Positions 16,416 to 24,784 of a DNA stretch of 64,000 nt are shown in pieces; positions within the stretch are counted from its first letter, which is position 1; each line of letters opens with the position of its first letter. Source of the DNA: Providencia stuartii (GTDB lineage: Bacteria; Pseudomonadota; Gammaproteobacteria; Enterobacterales; Enterobacteriaceae); the NCBI RefSeq assembly GCF_029277985.1, contig NZ_CP119547.1, positions 62,001 through 126,000 on the forward strand. The letters run 5' to 3'. The position numbers were made by a program, and so were the translations under genes. The notes beneath the pieces were generated by a model. The model saw nothing but the letters and a program-made list of their open reading frames with translations. It was not told the origin of the DNA and made no database searches.

Positions 16416-19226
16416 ATGGAGAACACAATGCGAAGTCATAATTACTTTATGAAAGCTGTGGCCTCGCTGTTGACAGTAACCATGTCTGCGCTGCCGATAC
16501 ATTCCTACGCTAACGGTAGCCAAGACCAGGACATCACAGCGGTGGGTAAAGAGGCCCAGGCTTTCGGACAAAACCTCTCAAACTCATTCAAGTCGAGCTC
16601 GGGGACTGTGCAAGATGGCACAATCTCTATGCCGACGTTGAAAGACGGTCAATTCCAAATGAACGGGGGGAGTCAGATTAATGTCAATGATCTATTCCCC
16701 GGAACGAGCGGGACCAACAATAAACCTGATAGTTATTACTTCCCTGATGCCAATAAACCTGATGTGGGCGGTCTGCAAGGCATTTACGACTCTGGCGATG
16801 ACATGGACAGCGTGGGGAATAATGCAAAAGGGTCGCTGTGGAGTGATGCCAATAGTGCTAATCCATCAATCTCTGGTGCGGCATACAAGGTTCTTCTCGA
16901 TGCCTCTAATCGATCACGCCCTGATTTCAGTAATGACCCTGTACTAAATCTAAGCAAAAAGACCTATGAGGATATGGACCTCATCGCAGGTGGCTTTGGG
17001 GATTGTTCTGCCGAAACAACCATCAATCAGAATACTATCAACGCCCACATTCCAGAGTATGAACGGTGTCAGCGTGTTGTAGATCAAAGCGCGGACTGTG
17101 AGGTTGTCCATGACTACGATGCCTCTGTGGTGAAGCACTATGATGGTCCATATAACCTCAAATCTTGTGGAGAAGGCTGTACTGAGTTGTGGATTGGCCG
17201 AGTTGGTAACGACTACTGGAGTGGCAACTGTTCGATTTATGAGGAATACACGCGGGTCCAAGTCAGTAATCCAGACGCCATAGTGTCTGCAACTCTTGAG
17301 TACGCCAAGTGGGATGACTACATGCAAGTTTGGGTTGGTAAATCAGGTCAGGAAACTAAAGTATGGTCCGGCCCTGACGGCAATTTCCCTCCAGAAACGG
17401 CTGGCCGATGTGAATTGTCAACAAGTTGGGAGCGAAACCCTAATATTGATGTCACTCCCTATTTCAAGAATGTGAAAGATGGTGATGTTGTTACGTTTAA
17501 GATCCGCGTTTCAGTAACTGGCGCAGGTGAGGGTTTTGGCCGCATAAAGCTACGCTATGACCCATCAAAAGCCATTACCAAGGATGAGTGGGCTCCACAG
17601 AGCTGCATGGATTCAGCCAAAGGGGTTGTAGATGGTTTTGCGGAAGGCGAGATCACATGTATAGATGACCCGACTGATGCTACGGGCTGCACAGTCATCA
17701 ATGGGATCAAAGTTTGCGAATCTCAACTCAAGCCGTCACCTTTGCCTGGTATTCCAAAACTATGCAAAAAGGTTCGAGTTAAAGCTGACTATGACTTTTA
17801 TAAGGGGCAAATGGACTGCTGGACAGACCCTCAAGGTGAAACGCACTGTCCGGTAAACACGGGCGGGAATCTCGATAGCTGTCAGAAATATGAAGAAAAC
17901 CCTCAGTGCGGCTTCATCAGTTCCAAATGTGTTGATGGTGCTCAGGGAAGTTCTGGTACGTGCTACGTCCACGAGGATACTTATGACTGTGGTACAGATG
18001 TTTCTGTTCCGACCTTGGAAAAGGAAACTGAGTACCAGTGCGGTGGGCCTATACGCTGCATGGGAGATGACTGCCTTGATTTGACCAAAACACAAAGCAC
18101 TGATTTTGCTCGCGCTACTGCGTTGCTCAATGCAGCCCAATTCATGACGCAGGATATGAGCTGCACAGGCCAAGATGGGGATGACAATCCTACCGGGGAT
18201 GAAAACGTTATTTGCTCTGCTTTTGCAGGGGAAGCTGGCGAATGCAAGATAGCTGTTGGGGGAGTTTCTGATTGCTGTGAAAAGCCAACCAATATATCTC
18301 TTGCCGATTATCTGAACCTAATAATGGCCGTTCCAAAGCTCGATGGCGCAGTGATGGGGCTGACTGATGGTAATGCGCTTAAAGGTGCTTATCAGGTACT
18401 TAGGGAACCTGCCCTTCAAGGGTGGACAGAAGTCACAAAACCGTTCACAAGTTATATAGAGAACGTTTCAGGTGCTGTTGATTCGTTCTTCCAGCCTGTA
18501 GAGCAGTTTGTTGATCAACTCATTGACCAGCTCAAAGAGCAAGTCAAAGAAGTGATGATGGATGTCATGAAATCAGCAGGCCAAGATGCAGCAACAGAGC
18601 AGGCGGCTGCCGCAGCATCTGAACAAGCTGCCGAAGCAATGATGGAGACTGCGACAACATGGCTTAGCACTGCCATGACGATATATACCGTCTATGTCGT
18701 TGCGATGGTGATGATCCAGATGATTTATAAGTGCGAGGAAGAAGAGTTCACTATGAACGCCAAAAGAGCGCTCAAGAATTGCACCTATGTAGGCTCTTAT
18801 TGTAAATCTAAGGTGTTGGGCGCTTGTATTGAAAAAAGAGAAGCGTATTGCTGCTTCAATTCTCCGCTCTCTCGTATTATACAAGAACAGGTTCGCCCTC
18901 AATTGGGGCAGAACTTTGGAGACCCCAAAAATCCTCAGTGTGAAGGGATTCCACTAGATAAAATTGCCGAAATTGATTGGAGCAAAATTAATTTGGATGA
19001 GTGGCTTGGGATATTACAGCAGAACGGTAAATTCCCTGATCCGGCCTCAATAAATCTCGACTCGCTGACTGGAGCAGGGAATGACTTCAATATTGACGGG
19101 ACGCGGAAGAATGCTCAGGAAAGGGCGTTGGAGCGGTTGGAAGGGATTGATATTGACGCGAAGCGAAAAGAGGCGACAAACAGCATAGACCCTCAAACAG
19201 GCGCGCCAACTGGTGGTGGTGGATAA
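16416..19226 (+). CDS. traN: TraN, outer-membrane mating-pair stabilisation protein
   Basis: The 936-residue protein has a signal peptide (ending near SYAN, residue 30), over 40 cysteines concentrated at residues about 190-620 (the TraN central region that contacts the recipient), and a C-terminal helical part with a hydrophobic segment at about 745-770. TraN determines recipient recognition. Start 16416 has GGAAGG upstream; ATG 16428 is an alternative. It is separated from traU by 103 bases with its own promoter-like box and ends at a bidirectional terminator. Confidence 0.93.
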   Translation: MENTMRSHNYFMKAVASLLTVTMSALPIHSYANGSQDQDITAVGKEAQAFGQNLSNSFKSSSGTVQDGTISMPTLKDGQFQMNGGSQINVNDLFPGTSGTNNKPDSYYFPDANKPDVGGLQGIYDSGDDMDSVGNNAKGSLWSDANSANPSISGAAYKVLLDASNRSRPDFSNDPVLNLSKKTYEDMDLIAGGFGDCSAETTINQNTINAHIPEYERCQRVVDQSADCEVVHDYDASVVKHYDGPYNLKSCGEGCTELWIGRVGNDYWSGNCSIYEEYTRVQVSNPDAIVSATLEYAKWDDYMQVWVGKSGQETKVWSGPDGNFPPETAGRCELSTSWERNPNIDVTPYFKNVKDGDVVTFKIRVSVTGAGEGFGRIKLRYDPSKAITKDEWAPQSCMDSAKGVVDGFAEGEITCIDDPTDATGCTVINGIKVCESQLKPSPLPGIPKLCKKVRVKADYDFYKGQMDCWTDPQGETHCPVNTGGNLDSCQKYEENPQCGFISSKCVDGAQGSSGTCYVHEDTYDCGTDVSVPTLEKETEYQCGGPIRCMGDDCLDLTKTQSTDFARATALLNAAQFMTQDMSCTGQDGDDNPTGDENVICSAFAGEAGECKIAVGGVSDCCEKPTNISLADYLNLIMAVPKLDGAVMGLTDGNALKGAYQVLREPALQGWTEVTKPFTSYIENVSGAVDSFFQPVEQFVDQLIDQLKEQVKEVMMDVMKSAGQDAATEQAAAAASEQAAEAMMETATTWLSTAMTIYTVYVVAMVMIQMIYKCEEEEFTMNAKRALKNCTYVGSYCKSKVLGACIEKREAYCCFNSPLSRIIQEQVRPQLGQNFGDPKNPQCEGIPLDKIAEIDWSKINLDEWLGILQQNGKFPDPASINLDSLTGAGNDFNIDGTRKNAQERALERLEGIDIDAKRKEATNSIDPQTGAPTGGGG

Positions 19227-19250
19227 AAAAAGGGGCCTTTCGGCCCCTTT
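19227..19250. terminator. Bidirectional terminator between traN and the lipoprotein gene
   Basis: AAAAAAAGGGGCC and GGCCCCTTT form a stem with A/T runs on both sides, placed between converging genes. Confidence 0.85.
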
Positions 19251-19264
19251 CTCATGTAGATTGA

Positions 19265-20125
19265 TTACGCTTCTGGGTAAACAAATAACTCTGCTTTTCC
19301 CTGATCAAGAAGGTAAGGGAAAGCAACTTTTTCGCCATTATCCAGCTCAACCGATTTTGGAGCAAGGTAGAGGTAGGCCCAAGCTGGTAGCTGTTTGCTA
19401 ATAGCTGCGTAGATCGCTTGCTGAGGAGCATGGCTTGCTGCCCCATTACCGACATTCACAAAGTTGTATGCGGTCTCATGGCCTGATGTGAAGGCATACG
19501 CTGTACCTTGAACGCCAGAGACAAAATTAGGAGCTGACCCTAGGCGAGGCTCCACGATTTTCACCTTAACGGAACACATGTCAGCTACCTTACTTTGTCC
19601 GTTCACCCACGTCGGGCAACCCCATTCATTCTTGTAGAACTGATAGGTTAGGCGACCATCTTTGTCATACAGAAGCGTGAAATTGGCACCCAAATCAGTC
19701 AGCGCTGACTCAATGGAAACTTTCACATGTGAAAGAAATTTGGCCTGAGCGTCTGCCGGTGAAACTGCTTCGTTAGCAGGCATCCAAGCGATCAAGCTAT
19801 TGCGAGCGCCATGCTGTTTGGGGCCGATAGCCCAGTTCGCAAGGTTGACCAAGCCACCTTGCCAGTCGGTCATTCCGAGCTGAGGGGACATGTAGCCAGA
19901 CAGCACGTAGGCTGCCCCAAACGTTTTGGTGTCGGTCAGACGCTCCAGCTTGTCACGCGGAACAGAAGCGTCTTGGATGCCTGTTACCAGGCCACCGGCC
20001 TCCGCGATGTTGTAAGCGCGACTGTGATTGGTTTTGTACGCTGTGGGTTCGTAACTGCTGGTGGATGCACAGCCAGATAGAGCTGCTACAGCCAGAGCCA
20101 CGGTGGTGATTAAAGCCTTTTTCAT
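19265..20125 (-). CDS. Putative lipoprotein of unknown function
   Basis: The 286-residue protein has a lipoprotein signal (AALSGC, Cys about residue 19) after a Lys-Lys start, so it is probably anchored in the outer membrane. A good SD (GGAG) precedes ATG at 20125. The mature part has two cysteines (WGCPTW, DMCSV) and mixed alpha/beta character. It converges on traN and is read against the transfer genes. I do not recognise the family. An exclusion or surface role is possible from location, but nothing in the sequence shows it. Confidence 0.75.
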   Translation of the reverse strand: MKKALITTVALAVAALSGCASTSSYEPTAYKTNHSRAYNIAEAGGLVTGIQDASVPRDKLERLTDTKTFGAAYVLSGYMSPQLGMTDWQGGLVNLANWAIGPKQHGARNSLIAWMPANEAVSPADAQAKFLSHVKVSIESALTDLGANFTLLYDKDGRLTYQFYKNEWGCPTWVNGQSKVADMCSVKVKIVEPRLGSAPNFVSGVQGTAYAFTSGHETAYNFVNVGNGAASHAPQQAIYAAISKQLPAWAYLYLAPKSVELDNGEKVAFPYLLDQGKAELFVYPEA

Positions 20126-20204
20126 GTTGTTCTCCGTTCTTACCTGAGTTGAATCTGATTTACTTCGATAATATCACAGCATCAAAAAATGCAACCATAA
20201 AAGA

Positions 20205-20231
20205 CAAAAAAAAGCCCCTCGGGCGAGGGGC
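20205..20231 (-). terminator. Terminator for the DUF1845-like gene
   Basis: On the minus strand GCCCCTC and GAGGGGC form a hairpin followed by a run of T. It separates the DUF1845-like gene from the lipoprotein gene downstream. Confidence 0.85.
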
Positions 20232-20247
20232 AAAGGTTTGGGCTGGG

Positions 20248-20889
20248 TTATGCTGCTTTTGTTTTCTCGGCTTCGTCTGCGATTTCCTTGTCGCCGGTTG
20301 CAGATTCCGGAGCGGCTTCGGCCACTTCACCTTCTTTGCCTTTGCTGTGGGCGGAAATGCGAGCCCGTTTCTCGATGCCGATGATTCGACCGGCCAGCTT
20401 GATGAGGCGTTGCTGCCATTGGTAAGTGGCGTCGGTGCGCTGCTTGCTGGTCAGTACGGTGTTCAGCCAGAGAGTGTCAACGATCCCCATCAGGGTATCC
20501 AGTTTGCGGATCAGGTGTGCAAACTGAGCAACCTGAGGAGAGTTGATCTCGATGGTGTATTCATTCGGGTTGGTGTAGCCGGGCATCATGTCGATGCCGT
20601 TGTCTTCCATCAGCTTGTTGAGCTGGGCGGTAGCTTTGTCCAGGTCTTCGGAGACCTTGGAAATGTGTTCCAGGATGACGGTTTCAACCTGGTCGATTTC
20701 GTCCTGCTCACCGATGATGCGAAGGATCACGTCGATGGAGAACAGGGAGTTGGAAACTCGCTCAAAGCTGCGTTCCATGACGCGCTGAGCTTGGAGGCTG
20801 TTTACTTTCAGAACTTGCTTGAAAACAGGGCGAGAGTAGTGGTTGCTGCGGTCGTTGTTTGTGTCCAGTGCTACTTGTGCTTCTGCCAT
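20248..20889 (-). CDS. DUF1845/PFL_4669-like conjugative element protein
   Basis: From ATG 20889 (SD AGGAG, good spacing) the product is 213 residues: an Asn-rich start, a helical body with a central pattern MPGY...INSP..QFAHLIRKLDTLM that resembles the DUF1845 family of integrative and conjugative elements, then a basic region and an Ala/Glu-rich tail. No signal peptide or membrane helix. Role unknown. The longer frame back to 20949 runs into the divergent control region and is unlikely to be used. Confidence 0.6.
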   Translation of the reverse strand: MAEAQVALDTNNDRSNHYSRPVFKQVLKVNSLQAQRVMERSFERVSNSLFSIDVILRIIGEQDEIDQVETVILEHISKVSEDLDKATAQLNKLMEDNGIDMMPGYTNPNEYTIEINSPQVAQFAHLIRKLDTLMGIVDTLWLNTVLTSKQRTDATYQWQQRLIKLAGRIIGIEKRARISAHSKGKEGEVAEAAPESATGDKEIADEAEKTKAA

Positions 20890-21034
20890 TAGAGATACTC
20901 CTAAATTTGAGGTACAGATAAACGCACTGGAAAGGATAAATGCGGTCAATCTGTAACCTGACCTCTCGAAGTGCCCAAAATGGACAGTTACAGCGTTTTC
21001 TGTTTAGCAAAGGTGAGCTATATTTGAATCATCT
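20890..21034 (+). promoter_or_regulatory. Divergent control region with AcaCD-like box
   Basis: GTGCCCAAAATGGACAGTTA followed by CAGCG (20971-20995) matches the repeated activator box. TATATT at 21019-21024 is 37 nt after the GGAC core and is a good -10. This promoter reads into the first pseudoknot module and block 1 of small genes. The minus-strand gene starts on the other side of the same region. Confidence 0.6.
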
Positions 21035-21090
21035 TAGTCGCTCTGCGGCTATAGGTGAGATAGCTGGTCTCCGAAAACAAACAGCATCTA
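21035..21090 (+). repeat. Pseudoknot leader module, copy 1
   Basis: P1 stem TAGTCGC/GCGGCTA, then P2 stem GAGA/TCTC closing loop TAGCTGG (21061-21067), then tail AAACAAACAGC whose CAGC (21082-21085) can pair with GCTG in the loop. P2 differs from the other copies by compensating changes. It lies just downstream of a promoter. Confidence 0.75.
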
Positions 21091-21114
21091 GTCTTATGCC
21101 GTATGGCATTACTT

Positions 21115-21182
21115 AACCCCAAGCCGGGGGCTTCTCCCGGTTTTCGGGTGTTGCCCCTGTTTTTTTACATAGGAGCAACACC
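21115..21182 (+). promoter_or_regulatory. SD-sequestering leader of the 106-residue membrane protein gene
   Basis: Anti-SD arm GGTGTTGCCCC (21147-21157) pairs with GGAGCAACACC (21172-21182), which holds the SD and ends at the ATG. Hairpin I is CCGGGGG/CCCGG. Similarity of the hairpin I left arm to the SD arm is weak here (GGGGGC). Confidence 0.75.
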
Positions 21183-21503
21183 ATGCACATCATCACTTTC
21201 ATTGTAGTTCTGCTTGCATCTCTGGGCGCACTGTACGTAGGCGCGAAGGCATTTGCTTTTTCCTTCATCGTTCTCGCTAAAGTGTTCCAGCGTATCGGTT
21301 TGTTCCTTTGGAACAAATTCGCAGTTCCTGCAATGCGGTCTGTACAGGCCGTCATCAAAGAACGTGCTGCCAAGGCTGAACAAGCCAAAGCAGTCGTTGA
21401 ACCTGAGGTAACTCAAGTTCAAGAAGTCGCTAAACAAGAACCTGACTGGGATTATCTCGAAATCCCGACTTACCTTCGTAAGGGCAAGGAACTTGTTTGG
21501 TAA
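21183..21503 (+). CDS. Small membrane protein with charged C-terminus
   Basis: The 106-residue protein has one or two N-terminal hydrophobic helices (about residues 3-45), an amphipathic basic helix, an Ala/Lys/Glu stretch, and the end DWDYLEIPTYLRKGKELVW. Family not recognised. The first gene of block 1, it is preceded by the pseudoknot module and an SD-sequestering leader. Confidence 0.75.
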   Translation: MHIITFIVVLLASLGALYVGAKAFAFSFIVLAKVFQRIGLFLWNKFAVPAMRSVQAVIKERAAKAEQAKAVVEPEVTQVQEVAKQEPDWDYLEIPTYLRKGKELVW

Positions 21504-21532
21504 TAACTGTCGCTGAGTAATCTTCGACACTT

Positions 21533-21597
21533 TCAAACCCATCGGGGCAACCATACCCCGACGGGGATGTTGCCCCTTTTTGCTTAGGAGCAACATC
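21533..21597 (+). promoter_or_regulatory. SD-sequestering leader of the 30-residue gene
   Basis: A: GGGGCAAC in the left arm of hairpin I. B: GATGTTGCCCC. C: GGAGCAACATC with the SD. B pairs with C over 10 of 11 positions and with A over 8. Confidence 0.8.
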
Positions 21598-21690
21598 ATG
21601 GAAATCGCTATCATCGCTTTGTGTATCCCTACTGGTTGGGCAATCTCTCGTCCTTTCGTGAGAATCGCTGAATCGTTCGGTTACTGCTGA
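21598..21690 (+). CDS. 30-residue hydrophobic small protein
   Basis: ATG at 21598 to TGA at 21690 gives 30 residues starting MEIAIIALCIP and ending ESFGYC. It is mostly hydrophobic, so probably a membrane microprotein. Evidence that it is real: it has a complete leader of the same design as its neighbours, with SD and start exactly where expected. Function unknown. Confidence 0.65.
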   Translation: MEIAIIALCIPTGWAISRPFVRIAESFGYC

Positions 21691-21806
21691 TAGTCAACGC
21701 AAAGGGAGGGGGCAACCCCTCTCTTTCTGGTCAAGCCTCTGTGGCTTGTCCTCAAAGTCTTCTGGTGTCAGTTGGCTTTGACGACAAGCTACAGGGGGAA
21801 TGTCGA

Positions 21807-21992
21807 ATGCAACAGAATCTTCATGTTTACGACGATCACGCAGGCATCATCTATCTGGCTGATGGACGCGAGGTGAAATTTGATCCGAAACTGTATTCCA
21901 GCTCCTACCAGGCGCACAGTGAAGCAGTGAAGTGGGCCAAAGAAACCGGGGTCATTGGTCAAAACGACGATGTGGTGATGTTCGTCCATTGA
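21807..21992 (+). CDS. Small soluble protein of unknown function
   Basis: From ATG 21807 (SD AGGGGG) the product is 61 residues, MQQNLHVYDD to VVMFVH, compact and acidic. The frame extends upstream to 21741 but that part is hairpin-rich leader (stems CAAGCC/GGCTTG and CAAAG/CTTTG) and unlikely to be coding. The last gene of block 1. Family not recognised. Confidence 0.65.
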   Translation: MQQNLHVYDDHAGIIYLADGREVKFDPKLYSSSYQAHSEAVKWAKETGVIGQNDDVVMFVH

Positions 21993-22148
21993 GGGAGTGG
22001 CCTCCAGGAGAGGCTACTCTCCTCGCTCCTTAAAAGTCTTCTTACTCATGGTGAATACCATCAGTAAGCAGATTTTGTTCTCTTCGGAGAGCGAAAAGTG
22101 CGATAGCTGGTCGCCAAAAACAAACAGCAAATTAACGTTAATTTACTA
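21993..22148 (+). repeat. Pseudoknot leader module, copy 2
   Basis: Upstream hairpin GAGTGGCCTC/GAGAGGCTACTC, P0 CTTACT/AGTAAG (22041-22068), P1 TCTC/GAGA with a TTCG loop (22079-22090), P2 GCGA/TCGC around loop TAGCTGG (22104-22110), tail CAGC at 22125-22128. From 22071 to 22190 it is identical to copy 3. Confidence 0.85.
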
Positions 22149-22211
22149 GCCCAACCGGGCGCATCCGCCCGGTTCGGGACGTGGTGCGCCTGTCACAATA
22201 GGAGCGCACCT
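22149..22211 (+). promoter_or_regulatory. SD-sequestering leader of the MoxR-like gene
   Basis: A: GGCGCATCC (22158-22166). B: GGTGCGCC (22183-22190). C: GGAGCGCACC (22201-22210). B pairs with A over 8 bp (one G-U) and with C over 7. Confidence 0.8.
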
Positions 22212-23180
22212 ATGTCTCAATACTCTCAATTCTCAGTAAGCAAGGTTTTCGGTATGCCCAGCATTCCGGAGAAGGTAACGGCCATCGGCTACGCTGACGG
22301 TTCAAACCCTTTCATCCCTGCCACTGATACCAACTACGTTTTCCGCAAAGAGTTTCTGCGAGAGGTCTTGGCCTATCTCAAAGAGCCTGGCGGTGACGCA
22401 TTGTTCGTAACCGGCCCTACCGGGTCTGGCAAAACCTCAGGTATCACCGAGATCGCTGGTCGTCTCAACTGGCCTGTTCAGCAAATCACTGCCCACGGGC
22501 GGATGGAGCTGACAGATCTGATTGGACATCACGCTCTGGTCGCGGAAAAGCCTGGTCAACCACCTGTCATGAAGTTCATGTATGGACCTCTGGCAGTCGC
22601 TATGCGTGAAGGTCATCTGCTCCTCATCAACGAGGTGGATTTGGCCGACCCTGCCGAGCTGGCTGGTCTCAACGATGTCCTTGAAGGGCGTCCCCTTGTG
22701 ATCGCTCAGAATGGCGGGGAAATCATCAAGCCGCACCCGATGTTTCGTGTGGTCGTTACTGGTAACTCTACGGGGTCCGGTGATGCTTCTGGTTTGTACC
22801 AGGGGGTGATGATGCAGAACCTCGCAGCTATGGATCGCTATCGTTTCACCAAAGTAGGGTATGCGGATGAGGAAGCTGAACTCAGCATTCTTGGCCGTGT
22901 TACTCCGAAACTTCCGGAAAATGTGCGGAAGGGAATGGTTCGGATTGCTAATCAGGTCCGCAAACTGTTTCTTGGCGAAAACGGTGAAGATGGTCAGATC
23001 AGCGTCACCATGTCCACTCGGACGTTGGTGCGTTGGGCGAAACTGTCTCTAGCGTTCCGTGGTGCCCCAAATGCTCTTGAATACGCCCTGGATCAAGCTC
23101 TGCTTATCCGTGCGGCCAAAGAGGAGCGTGAAGCCATCCTGCGTGTTGCGAAGGATGTGTTCGGGGACCAATGGCGCTAA
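22212..23180 (+). CDS. MoxR/CobS-like AAA+ ATPase
   Basis: The 322-residue ATPase shows a Walker A (GPTGSGKT, about residue 72), Walker B (LLLINEVDLADP, about 140), sensor I (VVVTGNSTG) and an arginine-rich lid. It is commonly labelled CobS, but MoxR-type ATPases work with VWA proteins as metal-insertion or remodelling machines in general. The matching partners, a DUF3150 protein and a CobT-like VWA protein, are encoded at 27047-30205, with ssb-bet-exo between. A role in cobalamin synthesis is unlikely on a plasmid without other cob genes. Confidence 0.85.
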   Translation: MSQYSQFSVSKVFGMPSIPEKVTAIGYADGSNPFIPATDTNYVFRKEFLREVLAYLKEPGGDALFVTGPTGSGKTSGITEIAGRLNWPVQQITAHGRMELTDLIGHHALVAEKPGQPPVMKFMYGPLAVAMREGHLLLINEVDLADPAELAGLNDVLEGRPLVIAQNGGEIIKPHPMFRVVVTGNSTGSGDASGLYQGVMMQNLAAMDRYRFTKVGYADEEAELSILGRVTPKLPENVRKGMVRIANQVRKLFLGENGEDGQISVTMSTRTLVRWAKLSLAFRGAPNALEYALDQALLIRAAKEEREAILRVAKDVFGDQWR

Positions 23181-23190
23181 GGGGTGACGC

Positions 23191-24099
23191 ATGAAGAAAA
23201 ATGACTGTTTGTGCCGTCGTTACACTGCTAAAGAGTGGGGCAATGACGAAACCACAATAGAAGTCTTCATTGGCTACAAGTTGCTCCGGGAGCCCAGCTC
23301 CTCGGAGCCAGGCCAATTCACGATGGTCGAGCTACGCCGAACCGTCACTGATGGGAAAGCTGAAAATTGGTCTGAGACAAAGCTCGAAGGACCTTTTGAA
23401 GCTAACGGCCCAGACACGATCCCAATGTCCTACAAGGACAAAGAAAGCCAGTATGTGTCACAGTTTCTCAGCCAGGGGTACACCTTTCTGGATGAGGTGC
23501 TGGTAAACGCAGAGACACAGACGGTGCTGGAAGGGGGGAATGTTTCAGCCGGACAAACAGCCAGCTTGGGATCTCTCAACTGGCTGTTATCTCCGCCCTC
23601 TGAGTTACCTCCAGGTGACATAAACCTCTTCAAAGGTTTTGTTGCTGGGGTTTTTGCCAAAGGAGCCGGTTTAATCGGCTTTGAGGTTGCTCGGAGCGAA
23701 GGCTCAAATGACTTGCTACCCAGTGTGCTGATGCGTACTGACAGCGGTTATGAGCTTGGGGTTAGCACTGGACTAGGCGAAAACACTATCCATCCAGCTA
23801 CGCTGGAAGGCGCTGGTGAACTCCGCCCGGAACATGGTCACAAACCCCTGCTGATGTTGGTTTACCTGCAACAGCGTTTCGCGGATGACTTTTCAAACGT
23901 AGAGAAGCCGCTGGTGGCATTCTGTGATGAACAGGGTGATACCTTCGACTACGAGCGTTTTGATTCACTAAAACCCCTCATTGAACGGTTTGGTTTCAGC
24001 TACGACGAAGTAAGAGCAGATGCAGAAAGGCTTGGCCTTGTATCTGAGCTGATTCGCCTGGCAGAGATCGACGCCGAACAAGAGGATCACTTTTTTTAA
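23191..24099 (+). CDS. Conserved plasmid protein of unknown function
   Basis: The 302-residue acidic protein has no signal peptide or membrane segment. A cysteine pair near the start (CLCRR) and a C-terminal helical acidic end (EIDAEQEDHFF) are visible. It follows the MoxR-like gene by 10 bases with only a simple SD (GGGGTG), without the hairpin leader seen at most neighbours, so it is probably translationally coupled to the ATPase. Family not recognised. Confidence 0.7.
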   Translation: MKKNDCLCRRYTAKEWGNDETTIEVFIGYKLLREPSSSEPGQFTMVELRRTVTDGKAENWSETKLEGPFEANGPDTIPMSYKDKESQYVSQFLSQGYTFLDEVLVNAETQTVLEGGNVSAGQTASLGSLNWLLSPPSELPPGDINLFKGFVAGVFAKGAGLIGFEVARSEGSNDLLPSVLMRTDSGYELGVSTGLGENTIHPATLEGAGELRPEHGHKPLLMLVYLQQRFADDFSNVEKPLVAFCDEQGDTFDYERFDSLKPLIERFGFSYDEVRADAERLGLVSELIRLAEIDAEQEDHFF

Positions 24100-24162
24100 C
24101 CCTTACGGGGGCTTGCTCCCCGAAAGGGGCGTTGGCCCTCTCCAAATAACTTGGAGGTCATG
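24100..24162 (+). promoter_or_regulatory. SD-sequestering leader of ssb
   Basis: Hairpin I CGGGG/CCCCG begins right after the upstream stop codon. B: GGCCCTCTCCAA. C: TTGGAGG with the SD. The right arm of hairpin I (AAGGGGC) could also pair with B. Confidence 0.7.
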
Positions 24163-24690
24163 ATGTCTAAAGGCGTCAACAAAGTAATTCTGGTCGGTAA
24201 TCTCGGTTCTGACCCGGAAATTCGCTACATGCCAAGCGGAACTGCCGTTGCCAACTTCAACGTTGCAACAACGGATACGTGGCGCGATAAGCAGTCTGGC
24301 GAGCAAAGAGAGCATACTGAGTGGCACCGTATTGTGCTTAAAGGTCGTTTGGCAGAAGTCGCTGGTGAGTACCTGAAAAAGGGCTCCCAAGTCTATCTCG
24401 AAGGGAGCAACCGCACCCGGAAGTGGACTGACAGCCAACAAATCGAGCGCTACACCACCGAAGTACACTGCGTTGAAATGCAGATGCTTGGTGGTCGTGG
24501 AAATGCACCTCAGGACAACTCTCAACGTGCAGCGCCCCAAAAAGGGCAACGTACAGGAGCCGGTACGCAATCTGCTCCTGTGCAGCAATCAGCACCGCAA
24601 GGTGGTATGGGCGGAGGCTATGGTCCCGCTCCTGATGGCTGGGATGATGACATCCCGTTCATGCGGCTGCACCACTTGGCTGGCGGGTAA
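24163..24690 (+). CDS. ssb: Single-stranded DNA-binding protein
   Basis: The 175-residue protein has an N-terminal OB fold ([20 protein letters not shown]..., about residues 1-112), a Gln/Pro/Gly linker and the acidic motif DDDIPF. Nine residues (MRLHHLAGG) follow DDDIPF, although this motif is normally the very C-terminus and docks SSB partner proteins. ATG 24163 matches the usual MSK start; ATG 24160 directly before it is an alternative. It belongs with bet and exo as a plasmid recombination set acting on incoming single-stranded DNA. Confidence 0.95.
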   Translation: MSKGVNKVILVGNLGSDPEIRYMPSGTAVANFNVATTDTWRDKQSGEQREHTEWHRIVLKGRLAEVAGEYLKKGSQVYLEGSNRTRKWTDSQQIERYTTEVHCVEMQMLGGRGNAPQDNSQRAAPQKGQRTGAGTQSAPVQQSAPQGGMGGGYGPAPDGWDDDIPFMRLHHLAGG

Positions 24691-24708
24691 CACCGCCAAC
24701 TCTTACTA

Positions 24709-24784
24709 AACCCCACGGGGGCACTCATGCCCCGAGGGGGTCATGGTGTCCTCAAACCGTTCATTCGTGAATTGGAGAAACACC
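24709..24784 (+). promoter_or_regulatory. SD-sequestering leader of bet
   Basis: A: GGGGGCACTCATG. B: CATGGTGTCCTC. C: GGAGAAACACCATG. A-B pairs over 12 positions with one bulge and G-U pairs; B-C pairs in two segments with an inner hairpin TTCAT/GTGAA between. Confidence 0.8.

Noticed and set aside
20149..20892. A 247-codon plus-strand frame
   Set aside because: It is antisense to the DUF1845-like gene, which has a good SD and a terminator in the right direction.
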